From Aurantiochytrium sp. KH105 (lineage: Eukaryota; Sar; Bigyra; Thraustochytrida; Thraustochytriidae): a DNA stretch of 64,000 nucleotides. Below are positions 1 to 8,707 of the stretch, in pieces; the first letter of the stretch is position 1, and every line of letters begins with the position of its first letter. The notes under the pieces are model-generated. The model worked only from the letters and a program-made list of their open reading frames with translations. It made no database searches and was not told where the DNA came from. The translations under genes were made by a program, and so were the position numbers. The stretch covers positions 62,001 through 126,000 of the forward strand of contig BGKB01000040.1 of assembly GCA_003116975.1 (NCBI GenBank), in the 5' to 3' direction.

Positions 1-2
1 CT

Positions 3-244
3 GACTTTGGAGACCGCCTGGAGGTGTGCGGCAAATGTGAACACTCTCGTGACTTTGTAGGCGGCTTTGCAAGCTTTTGTGCCGAGTGCGGATGTAATAT
101 TCAGGCCAAGGTAAGAACTTATGAAAAAAGTCGGGGAAAAAAGAAGCGCAAAACAAACTTGGGGAATGAAGAATGCTGACAAGGATGCTGTGCTGAACAA
201 AGGCCTTTTTTGAGCATCTGCATTGCCCAATCGGCAAATGGTAA
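3..244 (+). CDS. 3' end of a small zinc-ribbon protein (partial, two exons)
   Basis: The frame is open from base 3 and encodes a zinc ribbon with two CxxC knuckles (VCGKC and FCAECGC), then IQAK. A GTAAGA donor at 111 and an AG ending at 214 define a 104-nt intron. Joining 3..110 to 215..244 keeps frame and gives the ending HCPIGKW, then stop. This Cys pattern with a terminal CP-x-GKW is what I know from small zinc-ribbon proteins of tailed phages and marine viruses, where the chain also stops right after the Trp. Without splicing the frame reads into low-complexity residues and stops at 179, so the spliced model is better. The start is outside the window. The function is unknown. It converges with the GPAT gene. 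Confidence 0.6.
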
Positions 245-372
245 GTCAAGAAAACCAACCTCTCTGTTGACTGTTTTTCATACAATTTTTTTGCCGAGCG
301 ACTTGATTTTCAGAAAGATCCCCCAACATCTCGCAAGGAAAGCAAAAAATCGTAAACTTATCTTTCGTCAAG

Positions 373-2328
373 TTAGTCAGAAGCAAAGGATAGGCGGCCA
401 AGCTGGCGCTCTTCGTTTTGCAGCGCGGATGGTTCCGATTCCGATTCCGAGTCGCGCGTCGGGATACTGCTTTGCAAATCACCCTCGGCGAATTTCCGTG
501 TCGACTTTGAGCGCGACTCGAGGACCTTGTCCTTGCCAATGACGCGAGACTGTTTCCAATCGGGGAGCTCGTCAATATGCTCCTCAACAAAGTTCTGGAT
601 GCGGACCACCAACTTGTCTCGGTTTGCACGAAGCAACTCGGCCGGCTGGCGTCGGGATGACGAAAAAAAGGTCTTGATGCCCGTAAAGTAGCGCGGGAGG
701 AGTCGAACACGACGCACGAGCTTTTCCACCAGCGTAGGGCACACGTAAAAGAGGTAAAAGGGGCCAAAAAAGAGAAAGCACGGTGGAAGGATCCACTTCG
801 CGTTGGAGATAAAGGTGTAGCTCCACGTGCTCGGGTCGCGGTCAAAATGGGGCCAGGCGAACTTGAAAAAGATAAGCCAGGCGATACTGTAGGCAACGTG
901 CAAGGTAGGCACAAGCTTGAGGGCCCAGACAATGATCTTGGAGGCGGCCACGTCTCGCGCCTTGATCTTCACGTTCGAGGTTTCAACGTTTTTCTTCATC
1001 TCCTTGGGCAGCTGCCAACGAATGTAAAGCGGAATGGGCAAGTTGAGAAGAAGGCCAGGGAGAATGATGGGCGTCACAAAGGCAGCCATGCCCACTGTGG
1101 TGAAGACGTCAAAGACTGACTTGCAGAGCGTGCGGACGCTCCCCAACGGCTCGAGGTCGCGCACCTGTTTGTCCGTGAGCCCCTGCGCGCGGCAGAACTC
1201 AAGGTAGTCGAAAACGTCGTACATGATGGCCTTGAAGTCGGGTCGGTCCTTCCAAATGTCGTAGGCGTGATTAAATCGCTGGTTCAGGTCGACGTACTCG
1301 GCTGGGGTCAAGCGCACCTTGTTCTGGTACATGCGCCGTGCCGTGCGCAGGGCCTTAAGCGTGTTAAAATCCGGAGCCGTCAGGCAAGCAAAGTCGAGCG
1401 CCTGCTGCATATCATGTAGCAGCGAGTTGCAGGCATCATGGCGGGTATCTTTGTTCTTGTACTTTTCCACAAGCTCGTCTGGAATTGGGATCTCCTGGCC
1501 ACAGTCAACGAAAACCTTGCTGCGGAGGATGTGACCGCCAAAGTAGTTCATGCCAACGGGCACAAGCTTGACGGGAATGCCACGCGAGCGCGCTCCGAGT
1601 GCCATGATGGCGACGCCAACCTTGAATGGCAAGAGTTCCGTCCGGTCGTGGCTGCCACCTTCGGGGAAGATGCCAATGCAGCCACCCTTGTCGAGCGCCT
1701 TGTGGACGTCCTCGAACATTTCAGACTGTTTGATCTTGGGCGTGATCTTGTACTCGTAGCCGTCGCTCTCGTTGTTGACGGCATCCACGTCCGGGTCTTC
1801 GTCATCGGGGAGCTCCTTGAAGGTCATTTCCGTGTCCGAGCTCGCCGCTTCGAGCGCGAACTGGCCCACATGTCGAATGGTGATCATGAAGCCCTGCTCG
1901 ATGCTCTGGAAAGCCGTGTCTTCGCCCTTAATTGTGCGCGACTTGAGATCGATGTGCTTGATGCGTCCTGGCCCATCCTTGGCGCGATCCTGAGGCCGAA
2001 TCACCGGGACGGCCTCGAGCATCTTGGCCGCGGTTCCGATGATGGGCTTGTGCATGCTTGACTCGGCAATGATAAAGGACACCGGACGCTGCGCGGCGCG
2101 CATCATGCACATGGCGTCGACAAACTGATTAAAGTGGTTGCCATAGAGGATCACCGGGCCCTCATCGGGGATGTGCTCCTGGTTGACGATTTCCACTCGG
2201 CTGAAGAACACGCCGAGGATGAAGTTCGACAGGCTCGTGATGACGCGCGCGGGCGCGGCGTACTTGGGCGTCGGCCACTCGCGCTCCTCCGCGCCCTCTG
2301 CGCCGCCCTTGTCTCCATCGCCCGCCAT
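373..2328 (-). CDS. glycerol-3-phosphate / DHAP acyltransferase, SCT1/GPT2 type
   Basis: This 651-residue PlsC-family enzyme should acylate glycerol-3-phosphate (possibly also DHAP) at sn-1, the first step of glycerolipid synthesis at the ER. Acyltransferase block I is NHFNQFVD, with His65 and Asp71; this NQF(V/I)D form is typical of the fungal SCT1/GPT2 clade rather than bacterial PlsC. The block III motif FPEGGSHD lies near residue 225. Long hydrophobic segments in the second half (VTPIILPGLLLNLPIPLY and a later pair) anchor it to membrane. The C-terminal tail is Ser/Glu-rich. The open frame extends 90 codons upstream from a TTG, but that part is Arg/Ala/Pro-rich leader; the ATG at 2328 opens a normal protein, so I start there. 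Family is secure; substrate preference is inferred. Confidence 0.85.
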   Translation of the reverse strand: MAGDGDKGGAEGAEEREWPTPKYAAPARVITSLSNFILGVFFSRVEIVNQEHIPDEGPVILYGNHFNQFVDAMCMMRAAQRPVSFIIAESSMHKPIIGTAAKMLEAVPVIRPQDRAKDGPGRIKHIDLKSRTIKGEDTAFQSIEQGFMITIRHVGQFALEAASSDTEMTFKELPDDEDPDVDAVNNESDGYEYKITPKIKQSEMFEDVHKALDKGGCIGIFPEGGSHDRTELLPFKVGVAIMALGARSRGIPVKLVPVGMNYFGGHILRSKVFVDCGQEIPIPDELVEKYKNKDTRHDACNSLLHDMQQALDFACLTAPDFNTLKALRTARRMYQNKVRLTPAEYVDLNQRFNHAYDIWKDRPDFKAIMYDVFDYLEFCRAQGLTDKQVRDLEPLGSVRTLCKSVFDVFTTVGMAAFVTPIILPGLLLNLPIPLYIRWQLPKEMKKNVETSNVKIKARDVAASKIIVWALKLVPTLHVAYSIAWLIFFKFAWPHFDRDPSTWSYTFISNAKWILPPCFLFFGPFYLFYVCPTLVEKLVRRVRLLPRYFTGIKTFFSSSRRQPAELLRANRDKLVVRIQNFVEEHIDELPDWKQSRVIGKDKVLESRSKSTRKFAEGDLQSSIPTRDSESESEPSALQNEERQLGRLSFASD

Positions 2329-2882
2329 GCCGGCCAAGAACGTGAGCCTCACCGGCCGGACCGCTTCCCGCGCCTGGCCTCTTCTCGCCCTTTTCCGCGC
2401 TGGCGGTGCCGTCCGAGACCTGCGCGCCTGCGCCTGCGTCTGCGCCGCGCCGCGGCCCCGCGTCCCTGCGCCCGGCTCTGCCCTCGCCCGCCCGCTTGCT
2501 CGCTCGCTCGCCCGCGCCGCGCCCGCAAGAATTGCACGTTTGCGCGGCCTTCGGCCGGGTTTGGGTTCGCGGTCCCTTTTTTTTTTTGACATGAGCAATT
2601 TTTATTTATCGTTTTCGATCGTTTTGGGGTTATTCTAAAACTTGGTTCTAAAACTTGGCTCCTTCATCGTGTTCTGGCGGGCTGCTGACCTGCCGGAGGG
2701 CCTCTTTCTGATACGACTGCGGCCAGATCTAGTTGGCACAAGCAGAAACGGCAGCGTGAGCTCAGGGACGACAGTGGTGGCTTGAACGTCATCGTGGAGT
2801 CGTGAGTGCGATTGCCTGTCTTGAAGTGGAAGCGCCAATCGTAAGTCAGCCCGCAAAGGGCCTTTGTAAAACACCGGTAGGT
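2329..2882. other. GPAT leader and intergenic spacer
   Basis: GC-rich leader of the GPAT gene (2329-2575), with Arg/Ala/Pro-coding open frames on both strands. A run of T residues follows near 2576-2588, then a short AT-richer spacer up to the stop of the next minus-strand gene. I see no convincing gene. Confidence 0.5.
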
Positions 2883-4481
2883 CTACTTTGCGTCGGATTC
2901 AGCAACGAGTTCAGGGTCAACAGCACGAGGAGGCGTCCTGTCGATACTCTTGGCGAGGTCGTCAATGACAAGCTTGACAGCATCAAAGGCCTGGCCACAG
3001 CACAGCACGGAAACAAATAAATGACAGCACGAACAGCGACTGGGCTGCGGGTCATCCTCCAACGCCTGGCGCGCAGACTGGGTCTGCTGTTCCGTCAGCA
3101 GGGCGCTCTGAAGTTGCGGCTTGATCACTACGAGCCAACGTGCGAGCGTCAAAATCATGCGAATACCGTAAAATAGAGTTTCTGCAGCGAGAAACATTTC
3201 CACAGGCCCGTCAGTGTAGGCCGCAGCGAGAATGACAGGGAGGAAACCCACCAGAAAGGCGACGAGAGACTCCTGGCCGACAAATCGAAAGTCGTGAGCA
3301 CCCACAAGCAGCGCTTCAAGTGTCACAGAGAGACTGACCACAATCTGATGAAATCCTACCAGGACAAAGAGCTGCGTGCTGATTAGGCCTTCGTACACGG
3401 ACGAGCCATCATCGGCCATGCTCGAAGAACTCAAAACAAGTGACTTGCCGAGGACGATGAGAGCAACGCATGTGCAAATGGACCACAAGCCGTTGAACCG
3501 AAGAAAAAAGTTGGAAAGCGTAAAGAAAGAGGCGTAATTTTTGTTGCCTGAGACGTCTCCAACGCCAATGAGACGTGGGGCCGTAATGGTCGTTACGTAT
3601 CCTGCCCCGTCTGCCACGAGACTAGTGATGCCAGTGAAACTCATGAGAAGCGCATAGAGAGAACCTTTGGTTGGGCTGGAGCGCGTCACCAGATAGATGG
3701 CAATAAAGTTCTTGATCACATAGGTGGCGCTTTGTCCCCAGAGCCAAGTGATACTTTTGCGAAACTCGGAAATCCACTCGCGAACAGAAGGCGCGCTGGC
3801 ACTTGATGCGCCGAATAGTCGAAAATTGTATCGGGCACGATTGCTCGGCCAGCCGTAAATGAAGAAGAGCGACAAGGCCACGCACAAGATGTTGTACGCA
3901 AAGTACGCGATGCTGAACGCATTAATGCCCAAATCCGTGTGAAGAAAGAGAAAGAGACTCAAGAAGGAAAAAGTGATGCCACTGGAAATACCTAGAGTCA
4001 GAAGGAACCCAAACTGAAACAGCCCTATGAGCACTGCGTACAGCGAAGCGTAAATCCCACTAAAAATTGCGCCAACGGAGAAAATGATGAGCGCCGACTC
4101 AGATTCGGGCACGAGCTCTTCGCCCTCCGTGTTAACTCCCGCGAGAAGCTCGTCGCGGGCAACAAGGATCACCACGCATCCAAGCACGCTAGTTGCTGCA
4201 GAAAAGAGGAGAATTTGCCGCACAATCGTTGGCAGAGGCTCATAGTGCTTGGCTGCATCCTTGCGCGCTACAATAGCACGGCCAGCACTTGCAATGAAGC
4301 GGAAGAGAGACACAGCGAGCGTTCCTGTCTGGCGGACAAGAGCATACGACGCGAGCGTTGCAGCTGCGTCTTGCGACATGAGCACGCTGCTGAGCATGTC
4401 GAGCCCGTAGCCGGCCGCATATCCGATCACAATGAGCGAGGCATATAAAGCCAGTCTGCGATGCGAGTTCATCTTGACCAT
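2883..4481 (-). CDS. polytopic membrane protein, MATE/MOP-like (tentative)
   Basis: A protein of 532 residues with about twelve hydrophobic segments spread over two similar-sized halves, a hydrophilic loop near the middle and a Cys-rich stretch (SRCSCC, LCCGQ) near the C-terminus. The layout, with small polar residues in the helices and a repeated N/C half, resembles MATE or other MOP-superfamily flippases and exporters. I cannot point to a diagnostic motif, so the family is a guess and the substrate unknown. The frame stays open for 94 codons upstream, but that part runs into a tandem repeat (4584-5200) and is not membrane-like. I therefore start at the ATG at 4481; the second ATG, three codons in, is equally possible. 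It is divergent from the AIFM2-like gene. Confidence 0.5.
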   Translation of the reverse strand: MVKMNSHRRLALYASLIVIGYAAGYGLDMLSSVLMSQDAAATLASYALVRQTGTLAVSLFRFIASAGRAIVARKDAAKHYEPLPTIVRQILLFSAATSVLGCVVILVARDELLAGVNTEGEELVPESESALIIFSVGAIFSGIYASLYAVLIGLFQFGFLLTLGISSGITFSFLSLFLFLHTDLGINAFSIAYFAYNILCVALSLFFIYGWPSNRARYNFRLFGASSASAPSVREWISEFRKSITWLWGQSATYVIKNFIAIYLVTRSSPTKGSLYALLMSFTGITSLVADGAGYVTTITAPRLIGVGDVSGNKNYASFFTLSNFFLRFNGLWSICTCVALIVLGKSLVLSSSSMADDGSSVYEGLISTQLFVLVGFHQIVVSLSVTLEALLVGAHDFRFVGQESLVAFLVGFLPVILAAAYTDGPVEMFLAAETLFYGIRMILTLARWLVVIKPQLQSALLTEQQTQSARQALEDDPQPSRCSCCHLFVSVLCCGQAFDAVKLVIDDLAKSIDRTPPRAVDPELVAESDAK

Positions 4482-4583
4482 TCTATTTCTGCCGGAAAGC
4501 GAGCGTATCTTTACCTCGGCAAGCGCCTGCGTCGTTCCGGGTCTGCGATCACCCAACTCAGGCCATGCATCTGACTCACCTGT

Positions 4584-5200
4584 GAGAGCCGCGACGCCAT
4601 TGGAAAGAGCTTGTGAGTATCGGCAGTGGTTACGGGCAGTGCCGGCCGATGCTATGTCGATGAGACGCTGCAATGGCTTGCGAACCCTGAAATTGCCTTC
4701 TACCGCCTCATCTCGTGACCGCATCCCCGCACCGCACGTGCCGAGTCGCGTCCCAGCTCCCAACAGCAGAAAGCGATCCTGCGCGTAATTCCCATCTGGC
4801 TGGTTCGTGAGGGCCGCAGCGTCATTCGAAAGAGCTAGAAAGTATTGGCAGTGGGTGCGGCCGTTGCTATGTCGATACGAATCCTGGAATTGCCCTTCGC
4901 TCGCCTTGCCTTGTAACCGCAGTCACACACTGCACGTGGCGAGTCGCTTTCCAGCTCCCAACAGCTGGCAGGCGGTCCTTCGCACACCTCCAAATCTGGC
5001 TGGTTCGCGAGGGCCGCAGCGCCCATTAGAAAGAGTTAAAAAGTGTCGGCAGTCGGTGCGACCGATGCTATGTCGATGATACGCTGCAATGGTTTGCGAA
5101 TCCTGAAATTGCCCGTCTCCCGCCTTGCCTTGTCTTGCCTTGCCTTGCCTCGCGACCCAGCTCCGCACCGCACGTGCCGACTGCGACCGAGAGTCACGCC
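4584..5200. repeat. three imperfect tandem repeats of about 200-225 bp
   Basis: Three diverged copies begin at about 4584, 4809 and 5009, each opening with GAG(A/G)GCCGC. Each then carries a GAAAGAG segment, a TCGGCAGT-like segment, GCTATGTCGAT, a GAATCCTGAAATTGCC-like block, and a CGCACGTGCCGA-like block. They fill the spacer between two divergent genes, and the first copy extends a spurious open frame of the membrane-protein gene. Confidence 0.75.
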
Positions 5201-5458
5201 CCAGGTGCAGCTACAGCTCGCACAGCGGCAGGTGTTTCTACGTAGATTCGCCCGATTCGACAGCGACCATGGGCGTGTACGAATGCACACACACCCATTC
5301 CCACTGCCACGCGCAAGCACGCTTCGTACACGTGCGAGGTGCAGCGTCTGCGTCAGATGATCCCCACAGTCCTTCCCAAGCTCGTAGTCAAGCCTGGGTC
5401 CGCAAATCTCGAACGGGAAAAACCTACGAAAAGCCGACACGAAAGAAAAGAAATTACG

Positions 5459-6595
5459 ATGCGGGTTGCAATCGTGGGCGGTGGCTATGGTGGCGTGTAC
5501 TTGTCCAAGGCGCTTGAAGCGCGCAACGTGGACGTTGTGCTTGTGGAGCGCAACGAGAGATTCTTTCACAAAATTGGTGGCGGCCGCGCGTTTATCGAAA
5601 GCGGTTTCGAGGAGAAAGTATTTCTTGAGTTTGACGAGCTGTTGCAACGAAGAGACTCCTGCGTACTGATTGGAGAAGCAAGAGCATTGAACGTGAATAC
5701 CAAGACGCTCTCGGTGTGGTGTGGACGAGAAGCAGAGGAGAAGAGGGATATTAATTTCGACGCCATTGTTTTCGCGATGGGAGTCCGCCACACCTTTGGG
5801 CAGCTTCCGGACGAAGGCCTCATGCTCGATGATTTGCTTGCCACTTGCAAGAGGGAGCAAGATCGCCTGGCCATGATGGATGTCATCGTTGTGGTAGGGG
5901 GCGGAGCGCTAGGCATCGAGACCTCATCGCAAATTGCAGATACCTACAAGGACAAAACGGTTCATCTACTGCACTCGCGCGGAGCCCTTATGAGCGGTGC
6001 GGGCTCGAAGGAGCTGGGAGACCTCGTAAAGACCAAACTTGAGGCTCTTGGCGTCAACGTTCATCTTGGATGCGGGCGCATAGAAAAGGAAGATGTTCAA
6101 CGTCAATATCCTGGCTCATTGGTCCTCATGGCCACCGGATGCAGAATGAGTGACTCCTCGCGGTCATTGCTTGACCCCCGATGGATCAATGACGAGACTT
6201 CGGAGATCCGCGTAGGTCCAAGTCTTCGCGTCGAGAATGCACCCGATTTCGTCTATGCAATAGGCGATATCGCAGCTACAGGTGACTACAAGCAAGCGCG
6301 TTGGGCGCATCGACATGCTGAAGTGGTTGCAGCCAACATATGTGGCGGGAACAAGATTTATCAGCCGCTTCGTTCCAATCCCTGGTTCATTCGTCCTTTA
6401 TCTTATATCTTATGCTGGTGGGTGCGCGCGCGCGTAGATTCCACTTTGGTGATTGCGCTCAAACTTGGTCTGCACGAGCATGTGATGGAATTTGGCGGCA
6501 TCCTCTTTTCAGACTACTTCACGCGTCGAAAAATGGAGAAAGATACCGGAATCGCTCATGTTCGAAAAAGTGCACTTAATCTGCCCCCAAACTAG
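5459..6595 (+). CDS. AIFM2/FSP1-like FAD-dependent NAD(P)H oxidoreductase
   Basis: A protein of 378 residues, close to the size of AIFM2/FSP1 and yeast AIF1-type enzymes. It starts directly with the FAD-binding Rossmann motif VAIVGGGYGG. A second dinucleotide-binding motif, VVVGGGALGIE, is centred near residue 148, and the C-terminal FAD motif includes VYAIGDIAA near residue 265. No CxxxxC redox disulfide is visible, which fits the NDH-2/AIF branch rather than the lipoamide dehydrogenase branch. The reaction is expected to be NAD(P)H oxidation with a quinone-type acceptor. The start Met is followed by Arg, so the N-myristoylation signal of vertebrate FSP1 is absent. The frame opens 40 codons earlier in non-homologous sequence. 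Exact substrate is not known. Confidence 0.75.
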   Translation: MRVAIVGGGYGGVYLSKALEARNVDVVLVERNERFFHKIGGGRAFIESGFEEKVFLEFDELLQRRDSCVLIGEARALNVNTKTLSVWCGREAEEKRDINFDAIVFAMGVRHTFGQLPDEGLMLDDLLATCKREQDRLAMMDVIVVVGGGALGIETSSQIADTYKDKTVHLLHSRGALMSGAGSKELGDLVKTKLEALGVNVHLGCGRIEKEDVQRQYPGSLVLMATGCRMSDSSRSLLDPRWINDETSEIRVGPSLRVENAPDFVYAIGDIAATGDYKQARWAHRHAEVVAANICGGNKIYQPLRSNPWFIRPLSYILCWWVRARVDSTLVIALKLGLHEHVMEFGGILFSDYFTRRKMEKDTGIAHVRKSALNLPPN

Positions 6596-6737
6596 CCACG
6601 TTAAACCGAACGAAGTTTCATTTGCGCAATCCAATTCACGCACGATCCCAAAGCTAGCCCGTTCGCCTTAAGATTTAGCTCATACAAGGCCCTCTGCCCT
6701 TCGAACGCTGTGTCAAAGTGTAAAGTCTTGAGAGGTC

Positions 6738-6893
6738 ATGGCGTTCGATGATAGGTTAGACAGCATCACCGGCAACGACAGCAACACCGGCAACGACAGC
6801 AACACCGGCAACGACAGCAACACCGGCAACGACAGCAACACTGGCAACGACAGCAACACTGGCAACGACAGCAACACAAGCACTGCACTCTGA
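6738..6893 (+). CDS. 51-residue ORF made of TGNDSN repeats (hypothetical)
   Basis: A short ATG-initiated frame encodes eleven unique residues, six near-perfect copies of a six-residue, highly hydrophilic unit (T-G-N-D-S-N), then STAL and stop. The underlying 18-bp DNA unit varies only at third positions (ACC/ACT/ACA for Thr). It lies 142 bp after the AIFM2-like stop and may be part of that transcript or only a minisatellite. A GTAAGT follows the stop at 6901. The opposite strand reads as Leu/Val-rich repeats, which I take to be an artefact. Whether it is translated is unknown. Confidence 0.3.
   Translation: MAFDDRLDSITGNDSNTGNDSNTGNDSNTGNDSNTGNDSNTGNDSNTSTAL
6771..6878. repeat. 18-bp minisatellite, six units
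   Basis: Six consecutive 18-bp units beginning GGCAACGACAGCAAC, starting at 6771, 6789, 6807, 6825, 6843 and 6861. They differ almost only in the last base of the following ACN codon. Confidence 0.9.
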
Positions 6894-6955
6894 AGCACTT
6901 GTAAGTGGCAACCATTGCGGGGTGGATGGCATGTATTTTAACATCTATTCTTTAT

Positions 6956-8038
6956 CTATGCATCATTTGGTCTTGGTCTACGTGGAATGCGCGGGTCAGC
7001 GGGCGGTCTCGGATGGCGGCGCAGGTCTCCGATGCGACGCACAACCTCGAGGTGGCCATGTGTTTCCCGATCGAGTCCGAAACAGCGCGCTTCTCCAACG
7101 CGGCGACGGAACGCGCCTGGTGGGAGATTTGGCTGCTTTCGGACGTGAACTGGCGGGAAACTCGACTCTACAATTCGCGACGAGGGCAGATACTGGTTTT
7201 GCCTGTCGCGAACAGAATCCCGGCGAGAAGGCTCGCGAAGAAGTTCTTCTCCGGAACGGCTTGAGGGCCAGCTTTCCCCGCTTGCACCCTGTCCTTTGAC
7301 CTTGAGATCCACCGGCACACTCGGATCGAAAACGCTCGCCTTGACACTACTCATCAGCTCCCGGTTAACCTTTGATCTCAGGGTCTTCGATTTCGAAAGA
7401 TTCTGTGTTGCGAGGTGTTTGTCATTTGTTCGTGCTGTCGAAGATGCTGCAGAGCCGTGCCACGTCCTGGGCTGGACTTCGCCTCGTTTTCTCGATGATC
7501 CTGCGCTGGCAGCTCGTACGGGTAGTCTTGCTGGTCCTGGCTTTTTATCATACAGACGAGGCGTGGAGGCAGACGCTGCACATCTCGGGCTCATAGAGGC
7601 ATTGTTGCTCTTTTTTGAGATCGAAGACTGCATGGTTCTGGCCGAGGGAGAGCCAGTTGTACGATTCTTCAGGTCAGCTTTGTCTGCCGTAGAACTAGCC
7701 TGACTTGCAAGGTCGTCCTGAAGAGCAGCATCATCCGTCAAGGAATGATGTGTTTTTCGCCAGGCGCGCGTGTTGGGTGGGCGCGGCTTGACGCCCAGGG
7801 ACTCGAAGACCTCTGGAATCTGGCTCACCTCTCGCCACGACTCGAAGCGGCGGTCGGCGTTGCTGAGACTCGCCTTGAGGCTTCGCGTGCTTGCCTTGCG
7901 GCTGCCAAACCCCGCCAGTCCTCCTGCTGCCTCTGCCCCTGCCCCTGCTCCTGCTCCTGCTCCTGCTGCGTGCCGTGGCCCGAGCTGCCTCGAGTCGCGT
8001 CGCTGCGCTGCGCCCGCGTGAGGCGCTCTCAGTTTCAT
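6956..8038 (-). CDS. Ser/Arg-rich disordered protein (unknown)
   Basis: The frame encodes 360 residues of mostly disordered, basic, Ser-rich sequence, with a Gly-Ala repeat near the N-terminus (from a CCTGCT hexamer repeat at about 7940-7965). It has one more ordered stretch around residues 50-80 (RFESWREVSQIPEVFESLGVK). I recognise no domain. I start at the ATG at 8038; the open frame upstream is Arg-rich leader. The last ~60 residues in this frame become Arg/Pro-rich, while the next minus frame gives a more ordinary ending that stops at 6952-6954. An intron or a frame error near 7100-7200 is therefore possible. The 3' end overlaps weak plus-strand frames that I do not believe. Confidence 0.4.
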   Translation of the reverse strand: MKLRAPHAGAAQRRDSRQLGPRHAAGAGAGAGAGAEAAGGLAGFGSRKASTRSLKASLSNADRRFESWREVSQIPEVFESLGVKPRPPNTRAWRKTHHSLTDDAALQDDLASQASSTADKADLKNRTTGSPSARTMQSSISKKSNNASMSPRCAASASTPRLYDKKPGPARLPVRAASAGSSRKRGEVQPRTWHGSAASSTARTNDKHLATQNLSKSKTLRSKVNRELMSSVKASVFDPSVPVDLKVKGQGASGESWPSSRSGEELLREPSRRDSVRDRQNQYLPSSRIVESSFPPVHVRKQPNLPPGAFRRRVGEARCFGLDRETHGHLEVVRRIGDLRRHPRPPADPRIPRRPRPNDA

Positions 8039-8707
8039 TGTCGCCCCTCTTTCGTGCACGTGCTTCCACGGAGCTGACCCCGGCCTTCCCGCGCGCGCTC
8101 GAGCGCGACGAGCTCGAGCACGGAGCTCGAGCGGCTCCACGAGACCGCGCCCCGTTCGGGCGCCCGGGCGCCGGGCGATGCCGTGTTTGTTGGCTTGGTC
8201 CCGGCCAGCGACGAGCAGCACAGCGCCGCGCAGCGCGGGCTCCAAAATTGGACAAGAGTCAAGTCACATGTAGTAAAAGGCTTACTAGTACTAGGAGTGG
8301 TTATCTTCTTGTTAGGCCTAACTCTAAGCAGGGGAAAGGAGGGTGAGAGCGAGTACACACGCCGCGCCCAGCCCTCATTAGCGGCAAAGACTCCGCGTGA
8401 AGGCAATGGACGCTGGCGAGGCAGCTGGCTCGGACTGGACACCGAAGCCCAGTGAGAGGCGCAGCGATGACCCGCCTTTGCGTGCGTGTTTAGACCAGTT
8501 CGGAGAAGAATTCCACGAAAGTCGGACTTTCCTTTGGGTTGCTAGTACGTCGGGTCTGGGCAACGTCAGGCGAAGCGGGAGAAAGGAAAGAGTTGAATGC
8601 TGGAAGATAGGAGATTAAGAAGGGGGCAAAAGGTCAATAGAGCACATCTTCACGTGCGTGCATGCGCACGTGTCTGCTCGAAGGAGGGCAAAATCTAAGT
8701 TTTGAGT
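8039..8707. other. spacer without a recognised gene
   Basis: GC-rich leader of the disordered-protein gene, then the 3' flank of ELO elongase 1. Open frames on both strands are short and of biased composition. No gene, RNA or repeat of note is seen. Confidence 0.4.

Noticed and set aside
6771..6878. Regular repeats considered as a CRISPR array
   Set aside because: The units are contiguous without spacers, in a eukaryotic context.
6713..6898. Minus-strand Leu/Pro/Val repeat peptide
   Set aside because: It is the antisense of the 18-bp minisatellite; third-position variation favours the plus frame.
6905..7264. 119-codon plus-strand frame with a hydrophobic start
   Set aside because: It overlaps the 3' end of the minus-strand disordered-protein gene, and I could not match it to anything. 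Neither strand is certain here.
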